Numbered from the stretch's first letter, positions 47,072 through 56,264 are shown. The stretch is 64,000 nucleotides of DNA from JANNNF01 sp040385825 (GCA_040385825.1 JAZKGQ010000031.1:1-64000); one strand, 5' to 3'. Program-made: numbers and translations. The notes: generated by a model not told the origin, from the letters alone.

Positions 47072-48199
47072 ATGCGCACCGAAATTCAGTACCTTGCCGA
47101 TGCGATCCGCAAATCGCTGAAACTGCTCGGCCAGCGGATGGACTGGGACACCGCCCCCTACCGGCTGGAGGAATTCGACGCGCTGATCGAAGCCCCCGAT
47201 CTGTGGAACGATCCGGCCAAGGCCCAGGCCCTAATGCGCAAGCGGCAGCAGCTGATCGACGCGATGTCGACCTACCGGATGATCGACAACGGCCTGCGCG
47301 ACAATGCCGAACTGATCGAGATGGGCGAGGCTGAAGGCGATGCCGAGATCGTGGCCGAGGCCGAGGCCGCGCTGAAGGCGCTGTCCGAAACCGCCGCCGC
47401 CAAGGAACTGGAGGCGCTGCTGGACGGCGAGGCCGATGGCAACGACACCTTCCTGGAAATCAACGCAGGTGCGGGCGGGACGGAATCCTGCGACTGGGCC
47501 AGCATGCTGGCACGCATGTATGTGCGGTGGGCTGAAAAGAAGGGCTATACCGTTGAATTGCAGGCAGAATCTGCGGGCGATGAAACCGGGATCAAATCGG
47601 CGGGCTACAAGATTTCCGGCCGCAATGCCTATGGCTGGCTGAAATCGGAATCGGGCGTGCACCGGTTGGTGCGGATCAGCCCCTTCGGATCGGCCGACAA
47701 GCGCCAGACCTCGTTCGCCTCGGTCTGGGTCTATCCGGTGGTCGACGACAACATCGAGATCGAGATTGCCGACCGCGACATCCGCATCGACACCTATCGG
47801 TCGTCCGGGGCCGGGGGGCAGCACGTCAACACCACTGACTCGGCGGTGCGGATCACCCATTTGCCGACCAATATCGTGGTGACAAGCTCGATGAAATCGC
47901 AGCACCAGAACCGCGAGGCCTGCATGAACGCGCTGCGGTCACGGCTGTATCAGGTGGAACTTGACCGCCGCAACGCAAGCATCAACGCGCAGCATGATGC
48001 CAAGGGCGATGCGGGTTGGGGCAACCAGATCCGGTCCTATGTGTTGCAACCCTATCAGATGGTCAAGGATCTGCGTACCAACGTGGAAACCTCCGATACC
48101 GGCGGTGTGCTGGACGGCGATCTGGACAAGTTCATGGCGGCAACACTTGCGATGGATGTTGCAGGCAAATCCCGCGCAGAGGCGAATGCAGCCGACTAA
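47072..48199 (+). CDS. prfB: Peptide chain release factor 2
   Basis: 375 aa release factor reading UGA and UAA. The GGQ motif is in SSGAGGQHVNTTDSAV, and the stop-codon-reading SPF tripeptide is in RLVRISPFGSADKRQTSF. The N-terminal helical domain (LLGQRMDWDTAPYRLEEFDA) is complete. The frame runs uninterrupted from ATG 47072, so the programmed +1 frameshift used to control RF2 in E. coli and many other bacteria is absent. A long upstream in-frame extension lies inside the PBP1A gene and is not real. AAGGA lies 12 bases upstream. Confidence 0.97.
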   Translation: MRTEIQYLADAIRKSLKLLGQRMDWDTAPYRLEEFDALIEAPDLWNDPAKAQALMRKRQQLIDAMSTYRMIDNGLRDNAELIEMGEAEGDAEIVAEAEAALKALSETAAAKELEALLDGEADGNDTFLEINAGAGGTESCDWASMLARMYVRWAEKKGYTVELQAESAGDETGIKSAGYKISGRNAYGWLKSESGVHRLVRISPFGSADKRQTSFASVWVYPVVDDNIEIEIADRDIRIDTYRSSGAGGQHVNTTDSAVRITHLPTNIVVTSSMKSQHQNREACMNALRSRLYQVELDRRNASINAQHDAKGDAGWGNQIRSYVLQPYQMVKDLRTNVETSDTGGVLDGDLDKFMAATLAMDVAGKSRAEANAAD

Positions 48200-48244
48200 C
48201 CTGCTAAAATTTATCTAAAATTTGCATCATCTGTTCATAAATAT

Positions 48245-48269
48245 CCCGGGGTCCGGGGCTGGCCCCGGG
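48245..48269 (+). terminator. GC-rich hairpin after prfB
   Basis: CCCGGGG (48245-48251) pairs with CCCCGGG (48263-48269), with inner complementarity. It may add to the terminator that follows. Confidence 0.45.
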
Positions 48270-48304
48270 TGTCTCAACCCGCACAACCCAACAGAACCAA
48301 AACA

Positions 48305-48328
48305 AAAGGCACCCCGCAGGGTGCCTTT
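48305..48328. terminator. Bidirectional terminator between prfB and the bactofilin gene
   Basis: Perfect 10-bp stem AAAGGCACCC / GGGTGCCTTT with CGCA loop, the same loop as in the rlmE terminator, with A and T tracts on both sides. Confidence 0.88.
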
Positions 48329-48349
48329 GTCATTCGTATGAGGCGACTA

Positions 48350-48865
48350 TCAGACCCCGTCGCCCGGCTTGACCACCGGGGCTGCCTGCATGGCAGGGGC
48401 GGGCGGCACGGCGCGGCCGCTTTGCAGCGGGTCTTCCTGCCGCTGGACCGAGCCTTCAAAATGGGCGCCCGATTCAATCGCGATGGTCTTGTGGATGATG
48501 TCGCCCTCGACGCGGGCGGTGGAGGTAAGCCGAACTTTCAGCCCCCGCACCCGGCCGATGACGCGGCCGTTGACGACGATGTCGTCTGCCACGATCTCGC
48601 CCCGGATGGTGGCGCTTTCGCCCACGGTCAGCAGATGGGCGCGGATATCGCCTTCGACCGTGCCTTCGACCTGAATGTCGCCGGTGGTGCGCAGATTGCC
48701 CACCACGGTCAGATCAGACGACAGAACCGAGGCCGCGGCCTTGGTCTTGGGCGACGACGGGGTGAAATCCATCGAAGGTTTGGTCATGGGGGCCTCCGGG
48801 GCTTTCGGCTTGTCTGAGTCTCCGGCCTTCGGGCCAGGTTCGTTGATTCTGCTTTTAGAAAACAT
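48350..48865 (-). CDS. Bactofilin (polymer-forming cytoskeletal protein)
   Basis: 171 aa. The central right-handed beta-helix (about residues 45-140) shows the bactofilin repeat pattern: SSDLTVVGNLRTTGDIQVEG, TVEGDIRAHLLTVGESATIR, GEIVADDIVVNGRVIGRVRG. It is flanked by disordered Pro/Lys-rich N- and C-terminal tails, as in BacA/BacM. Bactofilins polymerise without nucleotide and recruit cell-wall enzymes to sites of curvature or growth. Its start overlaps the end of the upstream M23 peptidase gene by 11 bases. Such bactofilin-M23 pairs are recurrent and suggest that the filament positions this peptidase. Confidence 0.93.
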   Translation of the reverse strand: MFSKSRINEPGPKAGDSDKPKAPEAPMTKPSMDFTPSSPKTKAAASVLSSDLTVVGNLRTTGDIQVEGTVEGDIRAHLLTVGESATIRGEIVADDIVVNGRVIGRVRGLKVRLTSTARVEGDIIHKTIAIESGAHFEGSVQRQEDPLQSGRAVPPAPAMQAAPVVKPGDGV

Positions 48866-50201
48866 TTTTCGCTGCCTTTATGAAGGTCATTGCGTTCACA
48901 GCGTTGCCGTTGATGCGGACCTCGTAGTGTAGGTGAGTGCCGGTCGAACGACCTGAGTTGCCCATATCACCGATCCTGTCGCCGCGCGATACCTTTTGTC
49001 CGGTTTTGACACGCAGTTGTGACTGATGGGCGAACAGGGTTTCGATCCCGTTTGCATGTTTGATGCGCACGACGCGGCCATAGCCCGAATCCCAGCCGGC
49101 ATAGCTGACAACGCCGTCCGCGGTGGCATAGATCGCCAGCCCGTAGGGACCGGCCATGTCGGTGCCCTGATGCATCCGGGTGCCTGCGCCCAGTGGGTCG
49201 CGGCGATAGCCAAAACCCGAGGTCCAGCGGAAATTGTCTTTCACCGGCACGCCGAACGGCAACTGATAGGCCGCAAGCCGGTACAGGTTCATCCGGTCCA
49301 GCCCAGACAGGATGGTGTTGGCGCGACGTTCTTCGGCCGAGGGGCTGTCCTGCACCGCGCCTTTGGTCGACAGGCTGATCGGGGTCAGCGGGCCACCCTG
49401 GCCGGAATAGCCCTTGCGCACCGCATTCAGCAGGTCGTCGGGCGACATGCCGGCCTCGCGGAACATCTTGTCCAGCGGTTCCATCGACACGGTCACTGCC
49501 TCTTCCAGCTGGGCAAAGATCGCGTCGTTGCGGGCTTCGAGCGCCTTCTTTTCGTCAAGCACGGCCTGCGCGTCGGCGCGGGCGGTATTGGCGACACCTT
49601 CCATGCGGTCGCGTTCCTGGGCGGTGGCCCCAAGGGCGCCGGTCAGGATGTCAAGCGTGGCCAGCGCGTCGCGCGCGCGGCCGACTTCGGTGGCGCCGCC
49701 AGATTGCTGCGTCAGGGCAGCGGTGACGCGGCTGGTTTCGGACCGCGACTCGTCGCGTTCCTTGATGGTGCGGCGCAGGGTGTTCTGGATCACGTCGATG
49801 CCGGTTTCCAGTTCGCGGCGGCGGTCCTCGGAGGCCAGCAAGCGGCCCTGCATGTCGGACACCTGCGCCAGGGCCACGTTGAAGCGTTCCTGCGCGCGGG
49901 CGGCTTCGGTGGCGCGCAGGTCGCGGTCGGCGGACAGGGCGTTCAGGCGTTCCTCATACAGCGCCTGCTGGCGTTGCGACTGTTCCCGCGACGACCCGGC
50001 GCCGATGGTGTCCATCATCAGAATGGCGGTGGCCACGATGGTCCAGGCCACGGCAAAGGCCCCGACCGACACGGCGATGGCCTGGGTCGCGGGGCGCAGG
50101 CGGACAAAGCGGGTGGTTTCGTCGGATTTCAGAAACAGGCGTTGTTCAGGAAAATACCGCTCAAGCGTGGTATGCGTCCGAAAGGCAAGCCGTGTCAGCA
50201 C
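48855..50201 (-). CDS. M23 family metallopeptidase, membrane-anchored
   Basis: 448 aa peptidoglycan endopeptidase. A single transmembrane helix at about 41-63 (AIAVSVGAFAVAWTIVATAIL) is followed by a long periplasmic coiled coil (about 70-230; e.g. LEARNDAIFAQLEEAV) and a C-terminal LytM/M23 domain: GTRMHQGTDMAG (HxxxD zinc motif), GRVVRIKHANGIETLFAHQS and GTHLHYEV (HxH). All zinc ligands are present, so it should be catalytically active rather than an EnvC-type activator. The start is GTG 50201 without a strong ribosome site. The bactofilin gene overlaps its 3' end. Confidence 0.92.
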   Translation of the reverse strand: MLTRLAFRTHTTLERYFPEQRLFLKSDETTRFVRLRPATQAIAVSVGAFAVAWTIVATAILMMDTIGAGSSREQSQRQQALYEERLNALSADRDLRATEAARAQERFNVALAQVSDMQGRLLASEDRRRELETGIDVIQNTLRRTIKERDESRSETSRVTAALTQQSGGATEVGRARDALATLDILTGALGATAQERDRMEGVANTARADAQAVLDEKKALEARNDAIFAQLEEAVTVSMEPLDKMFREAGMSPDDLLNAVRKGYSGQGGPLTPISLSTKGAVQDSPSAEERRANTILSGLDRMNLYRLAAYQLPFGVPVKDNFRWTSGFGYRRDPLGAGTRMHQGTDMAGPYGLAIYATADGVVSYAGWDSGYGRVVRIKHANGIETLFAHQSQLRVKTGQKVSRGDRIGDMGNSGRSTGTHLHYEVRINGNAVNAMTFIKAAKNVF

Positions 50202-50345
50202 TGGGAGAGTTTCCGTTCATTGCTAAAACCGCAGGCAAGGCAGATGCCGCGACCAGTCCAAGATGCGCCCTCTGCTTAGCCACAGCCTTTCAGGCTCGCA
50301 ACAAATTTGACCGGCGGGGGGCCGGCCTTGCGCGATAACACGCCA

Positions 50346-50369
50346 ATATCGGCGAAATACCGCCGATAT
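50346..50369. promoter_or_regulatory. Dyad between DUF455 and M23 genes
   Basis: ATATCGGCG-AAATAC-CGCCGATAT is a perfect 9-bp inverted repeat, 9 bases after the DUF455 stop and about 145 bases before the M23 start. It is either a terminator without T tract or an operator. Confidence 0.4.
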
Positions 50370-50377
50370 CCGGCAGA

Positions 50378-51208
50378 TCAGGACAGCGCGTCAACCGCCC
50401 CGGTTTCGGTCAGGGGCCAGTAGAAATCGGGCGGCAGGCCCGCATCGGCGCGCTTTGCCTCGTTGAAGGGCGGCTTCAGGTGGCCGTGGAAATACTGCCG
50501 CACAAGGCGGTGAAATTCGGGTTTGGGGTCGATGCCATCCCGCCCGCAGAGCCAGTTGAACCATTTCGACCCATAGGCCACATGGGCCACTTCCTCGGCA
50601 TAGATGGTGTTCAGCGCGACAATGGCTTGGGTATCGCCCGCCTTGGTGAACAGATCAATCATGCCGGGTGTCACGTCCAGCCCCCGCGCCTCGAGCACCA
50701 TCGGCACCACGGCAAGGCGGCCCAGCAGATCGCCCGCCGTATCGGACGCCGCCCGCCACATGCCGGCATGGGCGGGCATCGCGCCGTAATGGCTGCCATG
50801 CGACTCAAGACAGTCGCACATCAGGTTGAAATGCTTGGATTCCTCATCCGCTGCCCTCACCCAGTCGTCGTAGAAGCCCGGCGGCATCGGGTGGTTGGCA
50901 AAGCGGGCGATCAGATCCCAGTGCAGGTCAACGGCATTGAGTTCGATATGCGCCACCGCATGCAGCAGGGCGATGCGACCCGTGGGGCTGCCGGGGCGGC
51001 GGCGGGGCACGTCGCGGGGGTCCAGCAGTTCGGGGGTGTCGGGCCGGGCGGGGGCTTCGGGGGGCCTCGTCTGCCCGATGGGCAAACATCGGCCATCCCC
51101 CCGGTTTGCAAACCACGCCGCCGCATGGGCGCGCGACAGGGCAGTCTTGGCGCGGCCATCGGCGCATGTCAGCACCTGCACTGCCATGTCGGTCAGCGTG
51201 ATCGTCAA
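50378..51208 (-). CDS. DUF455 ferritin-like protein
   Basis: 276 aa. The DUF455 domain is a ferritin-like four-helix bundle; metal-ligand motifs are visible as LLHAVAHIELNAVDLHWD (E-x-x-H type), AADEESKHFNLMCDCL (E...E-x-x-H) and TIYAEEVAHVAYGSKW (E-E-x-x-H). Activity is unknown; related ferritin-like proteins are di-iron oxidases or hydroxylases. The listed start is TTG 51208, which overlaps the peroxiredoxin stop; ATG 51187 is an alternative, and neither has a clear ribosome site. The linkage with peroxiredoxin hints at oxidative or iron metabolism. Confidence 0.85.
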   Translation of the reverse strand: MTITLTDMAVQVLTCADGRAKTALSRAHAAAWFANRGDGRCLPIGQTRPPEAPARPDTPELLDPRDVPRRRPGSPTGRIALLHAVAHIELNAVDLHWDLIARFANHPMPPGFYDDWVRAADEESKHFNLMCDCLESHGSHYGAMPAHAGMWRAASDTAGDLLGRLAVVPMVLEARGLDVTPGMIDLFTKAGDTQAIVALNTIYAEEVAHVAYGSKWFNWLCGRDGIDPKPEFHRLVRQYFHGHLKPPFNEAKRADAGLPPDFYWPLTETGAVDALS

Positions 51209-51666
51209 AGCGCGCGCACCGCCGCCAGCACCTCGTCTGCGTGGCCCTTGACGGACACCTTGTTCCAGACCTGCGCCACCTGGCCCGCCCCGTCGATCAG
51301 CACGGTGGTCCGTTCTATGCCCATGTAGGTCTTGCCATACATGCTTTTCTCCAGCCAGACGCCGTAATCCTCGGATGTGGTGCCTGCCGCGTCCGACACC
51401 AGCACGATGCCGAGGCCTTGCTTCTTGCAGAACTTGTCATGCGCCATGACGCTGTCCTTGCTGAGCCCGATCACGGTTGCCCCTGCGGCGGTGAAATCGG
51501 CCAGGCGGGCGGTGAAATCCTGTGCCTCCAGCGTGCAGCCGGGGGTGTCGTCCTTGGGGTAGAAATACAAGACCACTTTGCCGGGACGCAGGGATGACAA
51601 GGTCAGGGTGCTGCCACCATCGCGGGGCAGGGTGAAATCGGGGGCCTGGGTTCCGGCGGTAATCAT
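51205..51666 (-). CDS. Peroxiredoxin of the BCP/PrxQ group
   Basis: 153 aa thiol peroxidase that reduces hydroperoxides in the cytosol. The peroxidatic Cys44 lies in FYPKDDTPGCTLEAQDF; a second Cys at about 80 (AHDKFCKKQGL) fits the BCP subgroup in which the resolving Cys is on helix 3. Length is normal. The ribosome site AAGGAG lies 6 bases before ATG 51666, whereas it abuts the upstream ATG 51672, so the shorter start is chosen. It overlaps the DUF455 gene by four bases and is transcribed first. Confidence 0.94.
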   Translation of the reverse strand: MITAGTQAPDFTLPRDGGSTLTLSSLRPGKVVLYFYPKDDTPGCTLEAQDFTARLADFTAAGATVIGLSKDSVMAHDKFCKKQGLGIVLVSDAAGTTSEDYGVWLEKSMYGKTYMGIERTTVLIDGAGQVAQVWNKVSVKGHADEVLAAVRAL

Positions 51667-51801
51667 GGGCATCTCCTTGCCTGACGGGTCACAATGCTTT
51701 GTGTTCTAGTTGCCAATCGCCAAAGATAAAGGCAAGGGCAGCAGCGGATCACCCATCAGGCCCCCTCCGCCCCCTGTTTGTCGCAAAGGCACCCCGCACA
51801 T

Positions 51802-54800
51802 ATGGATCAGACCGAGGCCCCGGTGCATCCTGACCCCGATCTGACCGCCCGCAAGCGGCGGCCGGGGCGGTTCGGGTTCTGGTGTCTGGTGACGACGATC
51901 GTGGTGCTGTTCGGGCTTGCCTTCGGGGTGATGACGCTGTCGGGCAAGACCCTTCGCCTGCCGGTCTGGGCGGTGGCGGAGCTGGAGGCCCGGCTGAATG
52001 CCGCCGTGATTCCGGCCGCCAGGCTGGCGCCGGGATCGGCGCTGTCGGTGGGGGCGGTGGACATCACGGTGGACCGCGATCTGGTGCCCCGGTTCCGGCT
52101 GGAGGATCTGCGCCTGCTGCGCCCCGGCGGGGCGGCGCTGATCATCTTGCCCGAGCTGCGGGTGTCGCTGGACCCTGCGGCCCTGCTGAAAGGCCAGATC
52201 CGGCCCGCCAGCCTGCGGATTTCCGGTGCGCGCCTGACTGCGCGGCGCGGCGCGGACGGGCAGTTCGATTTCGCCATCGGCACCAGCAGCGAGGGCACCC
52301 GCTTTGCAGGGTTTGCCGCCGTGCTGGACGCGGTCGATGCGACGTTTGACAGTGCGGGCCTTGCGTCGCTGCGGCTGATCGAGGCCGAGGCCCTGACGCT
52401 GAGCCTGAACGACGCGCGGGCCGGGCGGACATGGGAGGTGGGCGACGGGCGGCTGGTCATCGAGAACCAGCCGGGGGCCGTGCGCGCCGAGCTGTCGCTG
52501 TCGCTTCTGGGGGCCGCGACCCCGGCGCAGGCGGTGGTGACGGTGACGGCGGACAAGACCGACAGTTCCGCCCGGATCGCGGCCACTGTCGACAGTGTGG
52601 CCGCCGCCGACATTGCAGCCTTTGCGCCGCCGCTGGCCTGGCTTGCGGTGGTGGACGCGCCGATTTCGGGCCAGATCGAAACCAGCCTTGCCGCGACCGG
52701 TACGCTTGCCGCCTTGCAGGGCAAGCTGACCCTTGGTGCAGGGGCGTTGCAGCCCAGCCCCGAGGCCAAGCCGATTGCTTTTGACCGCGCCAGCATGGCG
52801 TTGTCCTACGATCCGGGCCTTGCGCGCATCACCCTGCAACGGCTGGCGCTGGACAGCCCGTCGATGCGGCTGACGGCGACCGGGCACAGCTATCTGCTGG
52901 ACGGGCAGGGCCAGCCCATCGGGGCGGGGGCCACCCCCGAAACCGTGCTGGGGCAATTGTCGATGTCCGAAGTGATGGTGGACCCGGCGGGGCTGTTCGT
53001 CGAGCCTGTGCGCTTTGGCCAAGGCGCGATGGACTGGCGGCTGCGGCTGAACCCGTTCCGCATCGATCTGGGGCAGTTGAGCCTGACCGAAGGGGCGGAA
53101 CGCCTGTTGCTTAAAGGCACGGTATCGGCCGACCCCAAGGGCTGGCAGGCGGCGCTGGATGTGGCGCTGAACCGCATCACCACGGGGCGGCTGATGACGC
53201 TGTGGCCCTTGGCGGCAGTGCCGCGCACCCGCGCCTGGCTGGTGGCGAATGTGCAGGAAGGCGCGTTGTCGAATGTGCGGGCGGCGTTGCGCATCGCACC
53301 GGGCACCGAGCCGCGCTTTACCCTGGGCTATGAATTTGCCGATACCGATGTGCGGTTCCTCAAGACCCTGCCGCCGATTCAGGACGGGTTCGGCCATGCG
53401 ACGATGGAAGGTACGGCCTATACGCTGGTGCTGGACAAGGGCCGGGTGACGCCGCCCCTGGGCGGCGATATCGACATGGCGGGGTCGGTGTTCCGGGTGC
53501 CGGACATTACCCAAAAACCGGCCCGAGGCGCGATCACCCTGCGCACCGACAGCAGCCTGACGGCCGCCCTGTCCTTGCTGGACCAGCCGCCGTTCCGGTT
53601 TCTGACCAAGGCGGGGCAGCCGGTGGACCTTGGGACCGGGCGGGCGCGGCTGGTGGCGGAACTGGGCCTGCCGCTGGTCGGCAAGGTGGGCATTGCCGAG
53701 ATCGACTATACTGCCACCGGCACGGTGACGGACATGGCCTCGTCGGTGATCGTGCCGGGCCGCACCATTGCGGTGCCGGAGCTGACGGTGCGGCTAGACA
53801 AGCAAGGGCTGGCGCTGTCGGGGCAGGGCACACTGGGCAAGGTGCCGTTCGATGTGACCTATGCCCAGTCCTTTGCCCCCGACCAGAAGGGCAAGGCGCG
53901 GGTTGAAGGCTCGGTCAGCCTGTCGGACACCGCGCTGCGCGATTTCGGGATCGAATTGCCCGAAGGGTCGGTGGCGGGCACCGGGCAGGGGCAGATCACG
54001 ATTGATCTGGTCAAGGGCCAGCCCGCCCGGCTGGCGCTGCTGTCGGACCTGAACCGCATGACCCTGCGGCTGGATGCGCTTGGCTGGGGCAAGGCGGCCG
54101 GCACCTTGGGCCGGCTGGAGGCCGAGGCCACCCTGGGCGCGCAGCCTGAGGTCAGCAAGCTGAGCCTGAAGGCACCGGGGCTGGTGCTGGCGGGGTCTGT
54201 GACCACGCGGGCGGACGGCGGGCTGGATGTGGCGCAGTTCGGCACCGTGCAGGCGGGCGACTGGATGGATGCCTCGGTCACGCTGACCGGGCGGGGCAAG
54301 GGCAAGCCGGTGGACATTGCCCTGACCGGCGGCAGCATCGACCTGCGCAAACGCCCCGAGGGCGGCAGCAGCGCAGCGGATGGCAGCCCCTTCACCCTGC
54401 AACTGGACGAGGTGATCGTGTCGCAATCGATCCGGCTGACCCGGTTTCGCGGCGAGTTTTCCCCGCGCGGCGGGCTGAACGGGACGTTCACCGCGCTGGT
54501 GAATGGCGCAGGCCCGGTGCGGGGCACAGTCGTACCCGTCAGGGCCGGGTCGGCGGTGCGGCTGCTGTCAGAGGATGCAGGCGCCGTGATGTCGGCGGCG
54601 GGAGTGATGTCGAACGGGCGCGGCGGGGCGATGGACCTGCAACTGTCGCCGCGCGGGGGCGGCACCTATGCGGGCCGGGCCACGTTCAGCGATCTGCGGG
54701 TGCGCGATGCGCCGGTGCTGGCGGAATTGCTGTCGGCGGTGTCGGTGGTGGGTCTGCTGGAACAGTTCAACGGCGAAGGCCTGCTGTTCAGCGACGGCGA

Positions 54801-55125
54801 GGTCGATTTCGTGCTGACGCCCGATGCCGTGCAGATCACCCAAGGCTCGGCGGTCGGGCTGTCGCTGGGAATCTCGATGGCGGGTCTGTATCGCAGCGGT
54901 CCGGGCCTGATCGATCTGCAAGGCGTCGTCTCGCCGATCTATCTGGTCAACGGCATCGGCGCGCTGTTTTCCAGACGCGGCGAGGGGGTGTTCGGCTTCA
55001 ACTACCGGATGACCGGGCCGGTGGCTGACCCGGATGTGTCGGTCAACCCGCTGTCGATCTTTACCCCCGGCATGTTCCGCGAGATTTTCCGGCGCGCCCC
55101 CCCCACCTTGAAGAACAGCGGATAA
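51802..55125 (+). CDS. AsmA/YhdP-like giant envelope protein (DUF3971)
   Basis: About 1107 aa. A short cytoplasmic N-terminus is followed by one transmembrane helix (FWCLVTTIVVLFGLAFGVMTL at about 27-47) and a very long periplasmic part of beta-rich repeats. It ends in the AsmA C-terminal-type segment (VSVVGLLEQFNGEGLLFSDG, then GLYRSGPGLIDLQGVVSP) and GFNYRMTGPVADPDVSVNPL. Such AsmA/TamB/YhdP proteins are bridge-like lipid transporters between the two membranes. ATG 51802 is chosen over an upstream TTG. queA follows 9 bases after the stop. The length is similar to that of other alphaproteobacterial YhdP-like proteins. Confidence 0.88.
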   Translation: MDQTEAPVHPDPDLTARKRRPGRFGFWCLVTTIVVLFGLAFGVMTLSGKTLRLPVWAVAELEARLNAAVIPAARLAPGSALSVGAVDITVDRDLVPRFRLEDLRLLRPGGAALIILPELRVSLDPAALLKGQIRPASLRISGARLTARRGADGQFDFAIGTSSEGTRFAGFAAVLDAVDATFDSAGLASLRLIEAEALTLSLNDARAGRTWEVGDGRLVIENQPGAVRAELSLSLLGAATPAQAVVTVTADKTDSSARIAATVDSVAAADIAAFAPPLAWLAVVDAPISGQIETSLAATGTLAALQGKLTLGAGALQPSPEAKPIAFDRASMALSYDPGLARITLQRLALDSPSMRLTATGHSYLLDGQGQPIGAGATPETVLGQLSMSEVMVDPAGLFVEPVRFGQGAMDWRLRLNPFRIDLGQLSLTEGAERLLLKGTVSADPKGWQAALDVALNRITTGRLMTLWPLAAVPRTRAWLVANVQEGALSNVRAALRIAPGTEPRFTLGYEFADTDVRFLKTLPPIQDGFGHATMEGTAYTLVLDKGRVTPPLGGDIDMAGSVFRVPDITQKPARGAITLRTDSSLTAALSLLDQPPFRFLTKAGQPVDLGTGRARLVAELGLPLVGKVGIAEIDYTATGTVTDMASSVIVPGRTIAVPELTVRLDKQGLALSGQGTLGKVPFDVTYAQSFAPDQKGKARVEGSVSLSDTALRDFGIELPEGSVAGTGQGQITIDLVKGQPARLALLSDLNRMTLRLDALGWGKAAGTLGRLEAEATLGAQPEVSKLSLKAPGLVLAGSVTTRADGGLDVAQFGTVQAGDWMDASVTLTGRGKGKPVDIALTGGSIDLRKRPEGGSSAADGSPFTLQLDEVIVSQSIRLTRFRGEFSPRGGLNGTFTALVNGAGPVRGTVVPVRAGSAVRLLSEDAGAVMSAAGVMSNGRGGAMDLQLSPRGGGTYAGRATFSDLRVRDAPVLAELLSAVSVVGLLEQFNGEGLLFSDGEVDFVLTPDAVQITQGSAVGLSLGISMAGLYRSGPGLIDLQGVVSPIYLVNGIGALFSRRGEGVFGFNYRMTGPVADPDVSVNPLSIFTPGMFREIFRRAPPTLKNSG

Positions 55126-55134
55126 GGCACGCAC

Positions 55135-56166
55135 ATGAACCTGTCGGATTTCGACTTTGACCTGCCCGAGGCGCTGATCGCCACCCGCCCCGCCCAGCCC
55201 CGCACGGCGGCACGGCTGCTGGTGGCGCAAGGGGACGCGATCACCGATGCCCATGTGTTCGATCTGCCGCGCCATCTGCGCCCCGGCGACCGGCTGGTGC
55301 TGAACAACACGCGGGTCATTCCGGCGCGGCTGTTCGGGCATCGCACAAGGGGTGACGCGGTGGCGAAGGTCGAGGTGACGCTGCTGGAGCCACAGGCGCA
55401 GGGCTGGCGCGCCTTGGCCAAACCGCTGCGCAAGGTGCAGGTCGGCGAGGTGATCGTGTTTTCCGATCAGCTTTCCGCCACCGTCACGGCCAGGTCCGAC
55501 ACCGACCTGTCGCTGGCGTTCAACCTGACCGGGCCGGATTTCGACGCCGCCCTGAACGCCGCAGGCGTGATGCCCCTGCCGCCCTATATCGCCGCCAAAC
55601 GCGCGGCGGACGAGGCCGACAAATCCGATTACCAGACCGTGTTCGCTCGCCATGCCGGGGCGGTTGCCGCCCCGACCGCCAGCCTGCATTTCGATGCGGG
55701 CCTGCTGGCGCAGCTTGCCGCCATGGGGGTCGATTTTACCGAAGTGACCCTGCATGTGGGGGCAGGCACCTTTCTGCCGGTCAAGGTGGAAGATGTGACC
55801 ACCCACAGGATGCACGCCGAATGGGGCGAGGTGACGCCGGACGCTGCCGCCCGGATCAACGCGACCAAGGCGGCGGGGGGCCGGGTGATCCCGGTGGGCA
55901 CCACCGCCCTGCGGCTGATCGAGAGTGCGGCGGCGGGGGGACAGATGCAGCCATGGCAGGGCACCACGGACATCTTCATCTACCCCGGTTATCAGTTCCG
56001 CGTGACCGATGCGCTGATGACCAATTTCCACCTGCCCAGATCGACGCTGCTGATGCTGGTATCAGCCCTGATGGGCAAGGCGCGGATGGATGCGGTCTAT
56101 GCGCATGCCATCGCAGACAGCTATCGTTTTTTCAGCTATGGCGATGCATCCCTGCTGATCCCGTAG
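55135..56166 (+). CDS. queA: S-adenosylmethionine:tRNA ribosyltransferase-isomerase QueA
   Basis: 343 aa enzyme that transfers the ribosyl part of SAM to 7-aminomethyl-7-deazaguanine in tRNA, giving epoxyqueuosine. Family segments: DFDLPEALIATRPAQPRTAA, GDRLVLNNTRVIPARLFG, LPPYIAAKR, YQTVFARHAGAVAAPTASLH, EVTLHVGAGTFLPVK, MHAEWGEV and TDIFIYPGYQF with NFHLPRSTLLMLVSAL. All conserved blocks are present. AAGG lies 8 bases before the ATG. It is co-transcribed with the AsmA-like gene; a large hairpin overlaps its stop. Confidence 0.96.
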   Translation: MNLSDFDFDLPEALIATRPAQPRTAARLLVAQGDAITDAHVFDLPRHLRPGDRLVLNNTRVIPARLFGHRTRGDAVAKVEVTLLEPQAQGWRALAKPLRKVQVGEVIVFSDQLSATVTARSDTDLSLAFNLTGPDFDAALNAAGVMPLPPYIAAKRAADEADKSDYQTVFARHAGAVAAPTASLHFDAGLLAQLAAMGVDFTEVTLHVGAGTFLPVKVEDVTTHRMHAEWGEVTPDAAARINATKAAGGRVIPVGTTALRLIESAAAGGQMQPWQGTTDIFIYPGYQFRVTDALMTNFHLPRSTLLMLVSALMGKARMDAVYAHAIADSYRFFSYGDASLLIP

Positions 56167-56216
56167 GATGGGCAATTCGTTTGCGTTTCAGTCTGAAACG
56201 CGAACTTGCCCATCCT
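56165..56216 (+). terminator. Nested hairpin after queA (dispersed GGATGGGCAA repeat)
   Basis: Outer arms AGGATGGGCAA (56165-56175) and TTGCCCATCCT (56206-56216) enclose an inner perfect stem GCGTTTCAG / CTGAAACGC (56183-56201). The outer arm shares GTAGGATGGGCAA with the hairpin at 33289-33310. Confidence 0.6.
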
Positions 56217-56264
56217 GACAACCGCCCGCCCCCTGAAAACCGCCCATCCACCCGGAGCCTGCCC

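Noticed and set aside
51706..53514. 602-codon open frame antisense to the AsmA-like gene
   Set aside because: Shadow frame with repetitive basic composition.
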